This document shows, one piece after another, positions 28,959 to 38,142 of a stretch of DNA of 64,000 nucleotides. The first letter of the stretch is position 1, and each line of letters begins with the position of its first letter. The DNA lies in contig NZ_JAEQMU010000002.1 in NCBI RefSeq assembly GCF_017908035.1, positions 310,001 to 374,000 on the forward strand, given 5' to 3'. Made by a program: the position numbers and the translations under genes. The notes under the pieces were generated by a model. It was not told the DNA's origin and did no database searches. It was given only the letters and a program-made list of their open reading frames with translations. This DNA comes from Sphingobacterium tabacisoli (lineage in GTDB: Bacteria > Bacteroidota > Bacteroidia > Sphingobacteriales > Sphingobacteriaceae).

Positions 28959-29213
28959 ATTATATGTTTTATTCTTGTTTAGAATGTTCTTAAGCCTGTT
29001 TTTTACGTAGATGTATACGTCGTAGGCTTAATTAGGTTGTGTCTTTTAACTTCTGTCAAACTAATTACTCCTATAACGTGATTTTCTGGAAATCGCGACA
29101 AATTACGTTAAAGTTTAATCGAGATGTTTACGGGTTTCCGTAAAAAGGTGTAAAAGAGATATATGCGTGTAGATGGCGTCTGGAATTGCCACCCACACAC
29201 ATTTTGGTATAGT

Positions 29214-30587
<1,374 letters not shown>

Positions 30588-30611
30588 CTATTAATAATAA
30601 AAATTTAAGCC

Positions 30612-30828
30612 GTCTCATAAGCGAGACAACTGTGTTTAATTCTTAATGAAAACGAATCTTTAGATTCAAGACCATTCTGAATAAATCCAGAATGCAACAG
30701 AAGAAATTCCAGGGAATTTCTAATCAGATGGCAATGCCAAATAGAAAGGAAAAATTAGGTTTTACCACATGGTAAACATATTGAATACTATTGTACAACT
30801 CTATTATTCTACAGAGTAGTTTTTCCTT
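30612..30828. repeat. String of seven short hairpins, candidate structured RNA or multi-operator region
   Basis: Consecutive inverted repeats, none sharing arms: GTCTC/GAGAC (30612-30627), GAATC/GATTC (30654-30667), CATTCTG/CAGAATG (30673-30694), GAAATTCC/GGAATTTC (30703-30720), TGGC/GCCA (30729-30739), TTTACCA/TGGTAAA (30761-30776), ACTCT/AGAGT (30798-30817). A further pair, AAGGAAAAA (30746-30754) with TTTTTCCTT (30820-30828), encloses the last two. The stems are linked by short A-rich stretches. On the minus strand it would be the leader of the monooxygenase gene. I know no RNA class with this form. Confidence 0.55.
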
Positions 30829-30920
30829 CAAAAAACACAATATACGGAAAATTAAACGATTATGCAAATTTGACCGTCCGTGGGATGCCTTAGGAAAAGT
30901 GTTTTTCGCTTTTTGTTTTT

Positions 30921-30934
30921 TTGACTTAGGTCAA
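30921..30934 (+). promoter_or_regulatory. FNR/Crp-type box TTGAC-TTAG-GTCAA upstream of the MFS gene
   Basis: Perfect five-base half-sites with a four-base centre, the spacing used by FNR/FixK-type regulators. The centre is about 41-42 nt upstream of the start site predicted from the TACCTTTG element at 30957, the classic class II activator position. The next gene downstream of the MFS gene is a Crp/Fnr regulator with an ExxSR recognition helix, the residues that read TTGA half-sites in FNR. Confidence 0.65.
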
Positions 30935-30956
30935 TGCTCGTCTGTTGAGGCACTTT

Positions 30957-30964
30957 TACCTTTG
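30957..30964 (+). promoter_or_regulatory. -7 element TACCTTTG of the MFS gene
   Basis: Exact TAnnTTTG match 30 nt before the ATG at 30995. No -33 TTTG at proper spacing; the FNR-type box covers that position, as expected for an activator-dependent promoter. Confidence 0.6.
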
Positions 30965-30994
30965 TCCTCGAATAAAAAATAAAACATTAGTTAT

Positions 30995-32191
30995 ATGGAT
31001 AATAATACATTAAACGAGGGGGGCAAGCTTGGATTCTACCAGGCAATTATTCCAATCATTGTATCCGTTTTTTGCGTCTATTTGACGATAGGTATGGTAT
31101 TGGGAGTTATCCCTGGATTTGTGCAGGAAGCATTGGGGTTCGATAGCGTAGTCGTTGGAATAGTCATCGGTTTACAGTTCTTATCAACTTTATTGACACG
31201 TGCCTATTCAGGTAAGATGACGGATACTAAAGGAGCCAAGGCGAGTAAGATGCTGGGTGTTTTTTTAGCTATTATTGCCGGGGTGGCGTATATCTTAGCT
31301 ATTTCGCTTCAGCATACACCGATAGCGTCTATTATCTTTTTGATGATTGCACGGATCATTCATGGTGTGGGGGAGAGTTTTTTGATCACGGGGGCATTGA
31401 CATGGGGAATAGGACTGGTCGGCCCTGCGAACTCGGGCAAAGTGATGACTTGGAATGGAATTGCTATGTATGCTGGGATAGCATTGGGAGCACCATTGAG
31501 CATTTTTATGGGTAAGAATTATGATTTTCTTTTGGTCTTTTTATTGATCGTCTTACTACCTGTCATCAGTTGGCTGGTCACGCTACGATTGCCTCGACTA
31601 CAGATCGAAAAAATCACTGTTAGGATGCCTTTCTATAAAGTGATAGGAGCAGTTTCAGGAGAGGGGATGAGCCTCGCTTTCTCTTCTATGGCTTTCGGTT
31701 GTATTGCATCATTCATTGCCCTATTCTTTACACACAAAGAGTGGGGGGATGCTTCATTTGCTTTTCTTGTATTTGGAGTATGTTATGTTTTGACCCGGAT
31801 TTTCTTTGCTTCTTTTCCAGATCGGTTTGGAGGGTACAAGATTGCACTCTTGTCACTGTTAGTGGAAGTGCTGGGGCAGGTATTAATTTGGACGGCTTCG
31901 TCACAGTTGATAGCGATTATCGGATGTGGGTTGACTGGAATAGGATTTTCATTGGTTTTTCCTGCATTGGGCGTGTTGGCATTGCAACGAGTACAACCCC
32001 AGATGCGTGGAACAGCACTAGGAGCCTATGTTGCTTTTGTAGATTTGTCCTTAGGTTTGGCGGGGCCCCTGGCGGGGCTGGTAGCAGGCTGGTTTGACTA
32101 TCAGACGGTCTATTTGTTTGGGGCTATCAGTTGTGTGTTAGCAATCCTTCTGCTGTTGCTCAACAAGAAACGGAGTGTTGCGATTGGTTGA
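30995..32191 (+). CDS. MFS transporter, YhhS/YfcJ-like (398 aa)
   Basis: Twelve-helix major-facilitator permease. The loop between helices 2 and 3 reads RAYSGKMTDTKGAKASKM, the MFS motif A region; the second half starts near residue 210. The sequence resembles the YhhS/YfcJ branch of putative drug or small-molecule exporters; the substrate is unknown. It is divergent from the amine monooxygenase, so transport of an amine or N-oxide is possible but only by position. The FNR-type box upstream suggests activation by a Crp/Fnr protein, probably the one encoded just downstream. Confidence 0.85.
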   Translation: MDNNTLNEGGKLGFYQAIIPIIVSVFCVYLTIGMVLGVIPGFVQEALGFDSVVVGIVIGLQFLSTLLTRAYSGKMTDTKGAKASKMLGVFLAIIAGVAYILAISLQHTPIASIIFLMIARIIHGVGESFLITGALTWGIGLVGPANSGKVMTWNGIAMYAGIALGAPLSIFMGKNYDFLLVFLLIVLLPVISWLVTLRLPRLQIEKITVRMPFYKVIGAVSGEGMSLAFSSMAFGCIASFIALFFTHKEWGDASFAFLVFGVCYVLTRIFFASFPDRFGGYKIALLSLLVEVLGQVLIWTASSQLIAIIGCGLTGIGFSLVFPALGVLALQRVQPQMRGTALGAYVAFVDLSLGLAGPLAGLVAGWFDYQTVYLFGAISCVLAILLLLLNKKRSVAIG

Positions 32192-32258
32192 AATGGTTGA
32201 GGTGCTATTTCGACGTTAGCATGGGAATCATTGGGATTAGTTAACGTATTTTTATTAG

Positions 32259-32266
32259 TAGATTTG
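32259..32266 (+). promoter_or_regulatory. -7 element TAGATTTG of the Crp/Fnr gene
   Basis: Exact TAnnTTTG match 23 nt before the ATG at 32290. It overlaps an alternative GTG start at 32266, which argues against that start. An ACGTTA/TAACGT inverted repeat lies about 15-50 nt further upstream. Confidence 0.5.
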
Positions 32267-32289
32267 TGCAATACAGGTTTACAATATCA

Positions 32290-32859
32290 ATGACAGAATT
32301 ATTAGCATCTTATATCAGAGACAAAATAACGGTGACAGATGAAGAGTTGCAGACGATATTGTCTTATTTTAAGTTCATCAAACTAAAGAAAAACGAGGTG
32401 TTGCTCTCGCATGGTGAGGCGAGCCAAAGAACATTCTTCGTAAATAAAGGTTGTATCCGGATATTTTTTATCAATAGTGATGGACAGGAATCGACACGTT
32501 ACTTTGCTTTTGAAAATCAGTTTGCGACAGCTTTAGTCAGTTTCATTACTTCTGAACCTTCTGAAGAGCTTATACAGGCCGTAGAGGCTTCTGAAGTTTT
32601 CTATATTACACATAAGAATTTTTTTCATTTACTGGATACTATACCGCAATGGGGAAAGTTTTATAGGATATACCTTGAGCTGGCTTATGTAAACAATACG
32701 AATAGATTGATGTCATTTTTGACGCAGGAAGCTATTGAACGGTATCGCTTGTTGTTCGCTGAAAATCCTGTAGTAGTGCGGCGACTTTCTAATAAGATGG
32801 TGGCTTCTTACCTGAATATATCCCAAGAAACACTGAGCAGATTGAAATCTAAACTTTAG
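32290..32859 (+). CDS. Crp/Fnr-family transcriptional regulator (189 aa)
   Basis: An N-terminal cyclic-nucleotide-type beta barrel (residues about 20-120, with KNEVLLSHGEASQ and YFAFENQFATALVSF) is joined by a long dimer helix to a C-terminal helix-turn-helix. The recognition helix reads SQETLSRLKSK, with the ExxSR residues that in FNR read TTGA half-sites. Only one cysteine is present, so it is not an iron-sulfur oxygen sensor; the effector is unknown. It lies between the MFS gene, which has a matching TTGAC-N4-GTCAA box, and a sulfur module. I chose the ATG at 32290 because the earlier GTG is inside the promoter. Confidence 0.85.
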   Translation: MTELLASYIRDKITVTDEELQTILSYFKFIKLKKNEVLLSHGEASQRTFFVNKGCIRIFFINSDGQESTRYFAFENQFATALVSFITSEPSEELIQAVEASEVFYITHKNFFHLLDTIPQWGKFYRIYLELAYVNNTNRLMSFLTQEAIERYRLLFAENPVVVRRLSNKMVASYLNISQETLSRLKSKL

Positions 32860-32939
32860 ATTTTAACAATTTATTATGAAGGTCGATCGTTAATGGATAT
32901 GCTACCCAAACCTTAGCAAGATATAATAAATGTACTTTT

Positions 32940-32957
32940 ATGTAACACGTGATACAT
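32940..32957. promoter_or_regulatory. Near-perfect palindrome ATGTAACACGTGATACAT upstream of the TauE-type gene
   Basis: Eighteen-nt inverted repeat with one mismatched pair, 50 nt before the ATG at 33008. Its half-site ATGTAAC recurs at 33829-33835 before the persulfide dioxygenase gene, so it may be an operator shared by the sulfur genes. Confidence 0.5.
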
Positions 32958-33007
32958 ACAGATATCATTTTTTGTATGACTTTTGTACAAATAAAAAACA
33001 ACAGTGA

Positions 33008-33802
33008 ATGGAGATTTTAGGTTTCTTATCATCTATTTTGATTGGTCTATCTTTAGGATTGATTGGTGGTGGGGGGAGTATTCTAACGGTACCTGTATTA
33101 GTCTATTTTTTTAAGGTCGATGCGGTTTTAGCGACGGCTTACTCCTTATGTATAGTCGGTACGACGAGTCTCGTAGGTTCTATTACCTATTTTAAACAGA
33201 AACTTGTTAATCTGCGTACCGCATTTGTGTTTGGCGTACCATCTATTATCGCAGTAATAGTGACCCGTATTTTTGTGTTGCCTCTTATTCCAACGGTAGT
33301 TTATTCTTCGGATGCTTTCACGGTTACAAAGAATATGCTAGTCATGATCTTATTTGCCGTTTTGATGGTATTGGCCTCTTATCAGATGATACGAAAAAAT
33401 AATGGAGAAGAAATACTGGAATCTGGAAAAGATGGACATGCTCTAGGCGTTCTTTTTATACAAGGTGCATTGGTGGGAATTATCACCGGTTTTATTGGAG
33501 CAGGAGGAGGGTTCTTGATCATTCCGGTCCTTGTTAACAATTTAAGAGTTCCAATGAAGGAGGCCATTGGGACATCTCTTTTAATAATTGCTGTCAATTC
33601 GCTTATAGGTTTTGTATCCTCCTTACCTGGTATTATAGTCGACTGGTCATTCTTAATAAAAATTGTGTTATTGGCTATAGTTGGAGTATTTGTAGGAACC
33701 TATGTTGGGCGGCGTATTGATGGACATAGGCTAAAACCCGCGTTTGGTTGGTTTATTCTAATTATGGGATTTTATATTCTGGCTAAAGAACTCTTTTTTT
33801 GA
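33008..33802 (+). CDS. TauE/SafE-family membrane transporter (264 aa)
   Basis: Eight-helix membrane protein of the TauE/SafE/YfcA type, with the Gly-rich first helix GLSLGLIGGGGSILTVPVLV and the matching internal repeat GIITGFIGAGGGFLIIPVLV (about residue 160), the family's inverted duplication. Members move sulfite, thiosulfate or organosulfonates. The next gene is a persulfide dioxygenase-rhodanese, whose products are sulfite and thiosulfate, so export of those products is the likely job. Spacing (123 nt) leaves room for a separate promoter. Confidence 0.88.
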   Translation: MEILGFLSSILIGLSLGLIGGGGSILTVPVLVYFFKVDAVLATAYSLCIVGTTSLVGSITYFKQKLVNLRTAFVFGVPSIIAVIVTRIFVLPLIPTVVYSSDAFTVTKNMLVMILFAVLMVLASYQMIRKNNGEEILESGKDGHALGVLFIQGALVGIITGFIGAGGGFLIIPVLVNNLRVPMKEAIGTSLLIIAVNSLIGFVSSLPGIIVDWSFLIKIVLLAIVGVFVGTYVGRRIDGHRLKPAFGWFILIMGFYILAKELFF

Positions 33803-33811
33803 CGGAGACTT

Positions 33812-33835
33812 GTCACATTATAGGTCATATGTAAC
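33812..33835. promoter_or_regulatory. Imperfect inverted repeat GTCACAT-N10-ATGTAAC before the persulfide dioxygenase gene
   Basis: Six of seven positions pair, and the right arm equals the ATGTAAC half-site of the palindrome at 32940-32957. Candidate second operator of the same regulator. Confidence 0.4.
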
Positions 33836-33925
33836 ATAAGTAGCCGTATCATTAGAGAATAGTATGGATATTTGTATAGGATTTGATAAATAGTAAATTG
33901 AAGATAAACTTTAAAAATATTAACT

Positions 33926-35317
33926 ATGTTTTTTAAGCACGTATATGATGAAAGCCTTGCACAGGCCAGTTATTTGATTGGATGTCAGGCTAAGGGCGAG
34001 GCCATTGTAATCGATGCGCAACGTGATGTTGATGTCTATTTAGAGATTGCAAAGAAAAATAATCTACGGATCACACATATTACCGAAACGCATATTCATG
34101 CCGACTTTTTAAGTGGATCTAGGGAGTTGGCGACTATCACTGGAGCGGAGCTTTTCCTTTCTGATGAGGGCGGAGAAGATTGGCAGTATCAATTTGAACA
34201 TCATGGATTGCGACATGGAGATACAATAAGTGTTGGTAATCTAACGCTAGAAGTACTGCATACCCCAGGTCACACGCCAGAGAGCATTAGTTTCTTATTG
34301 ACGGATCATCCTGCAACAGATTCTCCTGTTATGATTTTTACGGGCGATTTCGTCTTTGTAGGCGATATTGGTCGGCCAGACCTTTTAGAGAAGGCTGCAG
34401 GTATTGTAGGGACACAGGAAAAGGGGGCAAGACAGATGTACCAATCTGTACAGCGTTTTGCGGAACTGCCAGATTACATACAAGTCTGGCCAGGGCATGG
34501 GGCAGGATCAGCCTGTGGTAAAGCTCTTGGCGCTGTCCCAAGTACAACGGTCGGATATGAAAAGATCCGTAACTGGGCCTTTCAGTTTTCCAATGAAGAA
34601 AATGCATTCATAGATTATCTTTTAGATGGGCAGCCTGAACCACCAGCGTATTTTGCGATGATGAAACAGCTGAATAAAGTAGATAGACCTTTACTTGTAG
34701 CGGTACCAAAGCACCCGCACTTGACGAAAGAACAATTCATCTCTGCTTATAATAATGGGATGCAGGTTATTGATACGCGCGAAAAGACTGTTTTTGCTTC
34801 AGGTTTTCTAAAAGGTAGTATCAATATTCAGAATAACAAGTCTTTTTCAACTTGGATGGGTTGGCAATTGAATTATCAAGAGCAGTTTATCTTGATTGCC
34901 GATGAATCAGATATCGAAGATCTGACACGGAAGTTAATGCGTATCGGTATGGATAATATGTATGGTTATATTACCGATATAACGGAGTTGGGGTTGGAAC
35001 TGAATACAGCTGATGTTGTTGATAGGGATGTTTTTAAAACCTATTTGGATAGGGATAATGTGCAGTTGATCGATTTGAGAGGAGTGAGTGAGTACACTGC
35101 TGGACATATCAAAGGAGCGGAGCATATTTTTGTTGGGACTTTGCAAGATAACCTGGATAAAGTGAGTCGGGATAAACAAGTGGTGATTCATTGTCAAGCT
35201 GGAGACCGTTCGGCTATCGCATATTCTATTCTTAAGAAGCATGGTTTTGAGAACGTAAAAAACTATTCAGGAGGTATGAAAGACTGGAAAGATGCTGGAG
35301 AACATGTAGAAATGTAG
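33926..35317 (+). CDS. Persulfide dioxygenase-rhodanese fusion, CstB-like (463 aa)
   Basis: The N-terminal metallo-beta-lactamase domain has THIHADF (His56, His58), HTPGH (His112) and FTGDFVF (Asp141), a mononuclear-iron site of the ETHE1/CstB class that oxidises persulfide to sulfite. Two rhodanese domains follow. The first (about 260-355) has ILIADESD where a catalytic cysteine would be, so it is inactive; the second (about 370-460) keeps it in VVIHCQAGDRS. Such fusions turn persulfide into thiosulfate. With the TauE-type transporter before it, this makes a small sulfide-detoxification module. Cytoplasmic, no signal peptide. Confidence 0.9.
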   Translation: MFFKHVYDESLAQASYLIGCQAKGEAIVIDAQRDVDVYLEIAKKNNLRITHITETHIHADFLSGSRELATITGAELFLSDEGGEDWQYQFEHHGLRHGDTISVGNLTLEVLHTPGHTPESISFLLTDHPATDSPVMIFTGDFVFVGDIGRPDLLEKAAGIVGTQEKGARQMYQSVQRFAELPDYIQVWPGHGAGSACGKALGAVPSTTVGYEKIRNWAFQFSNEENAFIDYLLDGQPEPPAYFAMMKQLNKVDRPLLVAVPKHPHLTKEQFISAYNNGMQVIDTREKTVFASGFLKGSINIQNNKSFSTWMGWQLNYQEQFILIADESDIEDLTRKLMRIGMDNMYGYITDITELGLELNTADVVDRDVFKTYLDRDNVQLIDLRGVSEYTAGHIKGAEHIFVGTLQDNLDKVSRDKQVVIHCQAGDRSAIAYSILKKHGFENVKNYSGGMKDWKDAGEHVEM

Positions 35318-35526
35318 CCTATGTAGCTGGCTGGTAGACCGAATAATTTGCTGTAAAAATATGAAAGGGGTCTGAACTGATGGTAAAAATTCTTGTCTAA
35401 CGGCTATTAGCACTATTTTTTATCGAAATCATAAATAGAGTTGAGTTTCTGCCCTTAGTTTTGGATATTTGTTAAAATAATCTCTTGTTTTAACTACTGT
35501 AGTGTAGTTGCACAAAAACTAAAATT

Positions 35527-36480
35527 ATGCAGACATCGATAGAAATAATTAAGAACAGGTCAGATATTGGGGCCGGTACTAGGGGTGCGGATTTAGGGAT
35601 CGATGCGATGGAAATAGCGGCAATCAATAAAGGGAGTGATTTTTTTCATAGGTATCCCTTTGTAGATGTACGCACACGTAATGAATCTGTTTATGAAAAT
35701 GATCAGCATCCATTTGCAAAGTATATCCCTTATGTGTATCAACAATGTGAGGAAGTAGCATCTGTGGTCAAAAATTGCCTTTCACACGGTAAATTCCCAT
35801 TGGTGTTCTCTGGTGACCACTCGTCCGCAATGGGCACAATCAGTGGGATAGAAGCAGCTTTCCCGGATAAGACACTTGGTGTTATTTGGATAGATGCGCA
35901 TGCTGATATCCACTCGCCTTATACCACGCCCTCAGGAAATATGCATGGCATGCCACTTGGTGCAATGCTGGGCGAAGATAATTTGAAATGTAAGATCAAT
36001 GACCTTGACGAAGAGACCGAAACTTATTGGAATAAGTTGAAGGATCTGAAGATCAAAGGCCCGAAAGTAAGCCCAGCTCATTTAGTGTATTTTGGCGTAC
36101 GGGATACCGAGGATCCAGAAGACTCGCTGATAGCGGAGTTGGGTATACGCAATTATATGGTTGCGGAAGTGAGGGAACGAGGTGTTGAGGTGTGTGTGAA
36201 TGAAACACTGGAACGACTCGCAAGCTGTGATATCATATATCTTTCCTTTGATGTGGACAGTATGGATAGTGAGTTAATCTCTGATGGTACAGGTACACCA
36301 GTACCCCGTGGTTTTTTTCCGCAAGAGATTTCGATGTTATTAAGAGGTTTGACCGATTCTGGTAAAGTCCAATGCTTAGAAGTGGTAGAAGTAAATCCGC
36401 TTTTAGATAGACAGGGCAATAAAATGGCGGAAGTTGCTTTCGATATCTTAGAACAACATTTTCAAGATAAGAGCCAATAG
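35527..36480 (+). CDS. Arginase/agmatinase-family ureohydrolase, arginase-like (317 aa)
   Basis: Binuclear-manganese ureohydrolase. Metal ligands are in FSGDHSSAMG (His), WIDAHADIHSP (DAHxD) and SFDVDSMDS (DxD). The substrate segment SGNMHGMPLGAML is arginase-like (agmatinases tend to read HGTPF), so arginine to ornithine plus urea is the best guess; formimidoylglutamate hydrolysis cannot be excluded. Ammonium transporter and urease genes follow on the same strand, consistent with urea as the product. It ends at its own terminator, so it is a separate transcript. Confidence 0.85.
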   Translation: MQTSIEIIKNRSDIGAGTRGADLGIDAMEIAAINKGSDFFHRYPFVDVRTRNESVYENDQHPFAKYIPYVYQQCEEVASVVKNCLSHGKFPLVFSGDHSSAMGTISGIEAAFPDKTLGVIWIDAHADIHSPYTTPSGNMHGMPLGAMLGEDNLKCKINDLDEETETYWNKLKDLKIKGPKVSPAHLVYFGVRDTEDPEDSLIAELGIRNYMVAEVRERGVEVCVNETLERLASCDIIYLSFDVDSMDSELISDGTGTPVPRGFFPQEISMLLRGLTDSGKVQCLEVVEVNPLLDRQGNKMAEVAFDILEQHFQDKSQ

Positions 36481-36497
36481 AGGCCGGCTTTCATTTT

Positions 36498-36536
36498 AAA
36501 AAAGCGCATAACATTTAAAATGTTATGCGCTTTTTT
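36498..36536 (+). terminator. Intrinsic terminator after the arginase gene
   Basis: GCGCATAACAT (36504-36514) pairs with ATGTTATGCGC (36520-36530) across a 5-nt loop, with six A before and six T after. Confidence 0.92.
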
Positions 36537-36599
36537 ATTTCGGTTATTTCATTAAAAAATTAATATAGTTGTCAGTTTTTTAATAAAAACTAATTTTAA

Positions 36600-36631
36600 T
36601 TGATAATTTTTTATAAAAAAGTTTATTTTTG
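36600..36631 (+). promoter_or_regulatory. amt promoter (TTG-N21-TATTTTTG)
   Basis: TATTTTTG at 36624-36631 matches TAnnTTTG, with TTG at 36600-36602. The surroundings are very AT-rich. The leader before the ATG at 36665 would be about 28 nt. Confidence 0.55.
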
Positions 36632-36664
36632 AATATATTTAATAATCTAACTTAATCTATTCAA

Positions 36665-37969
36665 ATGAAGAAAACGATTCCAATTATTGTTTTAATTGCT
36701 TTGGCTATTGTAGGCATGCTTGGACCATGTACAGAAATGGCAAACCTGTCTGAGGTCAAGCTAGATTCTGGAGATACAGCCTGGTTGCTGACTTCCTCCG
36801 CGCTGGTACTAATTATGACGCCAGGTTTGGCATTTTTCTATGGGGGTATGGTCAGTAAAAAGAATGTTATTTCGACAATGTTGCAGAGCTTTATTTGTAT
36901 GTGCCTAATATCGATCGTATGGGTTGTCTTTGGTTTCAGTTTGGCATTTGGCGAAGATATTGGAGGAATTATAGGTGATCCTCGAACTTTTTATATGATG
37001 AAGGGAATGCTGGGCAATGTAGCCTGGGAGGGGGTACCAACCGTTCCCCTGATTCTTTTTGCTATGTTTCAGTTAAAATTCGCTATTATAGCACCGGCTC
37101 TTATCACCGGAGCCTTTGCCGAGCGAGTTCGCTTTAATTCTTACATGGTATTTATTCTACTTTTTAGTATATTCATTTATATGCCCTTGGCTCATGCAAC
37201 CTGGCATCCTGAAGGTATTCTAGCGAGGTATGGCGTATTGGATTTTGCAGGGGGGACCGTGGTACACATGTCTGCGGGATGGGCTGCGTTGGCTTCAGCA
37301 CTTTACTTAAAAGGAAGAAGGACTCCCACACATTCACCAGCTCGGATCAGCTATGTTATTTTAGGTACGGCATTGTTGTGGTTTGGTTGGTTTGGTTTTA
37401 ATGCTGGGTCGGCAGGAGGGGCGAACAGTTTGGCTGCGCATGCATTTGCAACAACCACGATAGCTTCTGCTGTAGCAGCTATGTCTTGGATTTTTGTCGA
37501 TATTATTCGAGGTAAGAAGCCATCGGCAATGGGTGCATGTATCGGTGCTGTCGTCGGACTTGTCGCGATCACCCCGGCGGCTGGATTTGTAAGTGTATCG
37601 CATTCTATCGTTATTGGATTAATAGCGGCTTTAGTAAGTAATTTGTTAGTATTTCTACGTAGTAAAACCCGTATCGATGACACGTTGGATGTATTTCCTT
37701 GTCATGGAGTAGGAGGTATGGTCGGGATGGTATTGACTGCCGTATTCGCACATAACTCAATAAATCCAGTCGTGAAAGAGAACGGTTTATACTTTGGTGA
37801 GACAAATTTGTTTACGGCACATATGATTGCACTCGTTGCTGTTTCTATTTTTGCTTTCTTTGGAGCACTATTACTCCTTAAGCTTACTGATCTGATTGCT
37901 CCATTACGTGTGCACGAGAAAGATGAAGAATTGGGATTAGACAGAACGCAGCACGATGAAGAATTATAA
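36665..37969 (+). CDS. amt: Ammonium transporter (434 aa)
   Basis: Amt/Rh-family channel for ammonium uptake. It has the N-terminal export-type helix, TAWLLTSSALVLIMTPGLAFFYGG as first family block (helices begin near residue 40), DFAGGTVVHMSAGWAAL, and the pore histidines in MPLAHATWHP and FPCHGVGGMVG. About eleven helices, normal length, with a charged tail ending HDEEL. No glnK/PII gene is next to it, unlike many amt loci. The stop codon is shared with the T-tract of the convergent small RNA gene. Likely role: capture of ammonium, including that made by the nearby arginase-urease route. Confidence 0.96.
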   Translation: MKKTIPIIVLIALAIVGMLGPCTEMANLSEVKLDSGDTAWLLTSSALVLIMTPGLAFFYGGMVSKKNVISTMLQSFICMCLISIVWVVFGFSLAFGEDIGGIIGDPRTFYMMKGMLGNVAWEGVPTVPLILFAMFQLKFAIIAPALITGAFAERVRFNSYMVFILLFSIFIYMPLAHATWHPEGILARYGVLDFAGGTVVHMSAGWAALASALYLKGRRTPTHSPARISYVILGTALLWFGWFGFNAGSAGGANSLAAHAFATTTIASAVAAMSWIFVDIIRGKKPSAMGACIGAVVGLVAITPAAGFVSVSHSIVIGLIAALVSNLLVFLRSKTRIDDTLDVFPCHGVGGMVGMVLTAVFAHNSINPVVKENGLYFGETNLFTAHMIALVAVSIFAFFGALLLLKLTDLIAPLRVHEKDEELGLDRTQHDEEL

Positions 37970-38036
37970 AAAAACGCCTGAAGCGGGGAGCTACAGGCGT
38001 TCTTAACTAACCAATTATTAACCTAAATTATGAATA
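37968..38036 (-). ncRNA. Small RNA 1 of a two-member family (about 70 nt, terminator loop CTCCCCG)
   Basis: Reading the minus strand: a -7 element TAACTTTG (38039-38046), then GGTATTCATAATTTAGG, TTAATAATTGGTTAG, and a terminator AACGCCTG / CAGGCGTT (38001-37994 and 37980-37973) closed by an inner AGC/GCT pair and a TCCCC loop, followed by seven T. No start codon with a useful frame is present. The copy at 58743-58809 repeats the 5' segment almost base for base and keeps CTCCCCG in an unrelated stem, so sequence is conserved where structure has changed, as in trans-acting RNAs. Its 3' end meets the amt stop codon tail to tail. Confidence 0.7.
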
Positions 38037-38038
38037 CC

Positions 38039-38046
38039 CAAAGTTA
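38039..38046 (-). promoter_or_regulatory. -7 element TAACTTTG of small RNA 1
   Basis: Exact TAnnTTTG on the minus strand immediately before the conserved GGTATTCATAA. No TTG is present at the usual -33 distance, so strength or activator need is unclear. Confidence 0.6.
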
Positions 38047-38142
38047 AGGGTATAAGCCCGTTTAAAATGTTAAATACTTGTTAATATTCTTGTAGTAATA
38101 GTATTGTGACATTTCTTGCGAGCATATTGTAAAACACTGTCT

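Noticed and set aside
29044..29127. Inverted repeat TTTACGG / CCGTAAA (29127-29144) downstream of the monooxygenase gene, considered as its terminator
   Set aside because: The stem is 7 bp and there is no T-tract on the minus strand after it, so I did not list it as a terminator.
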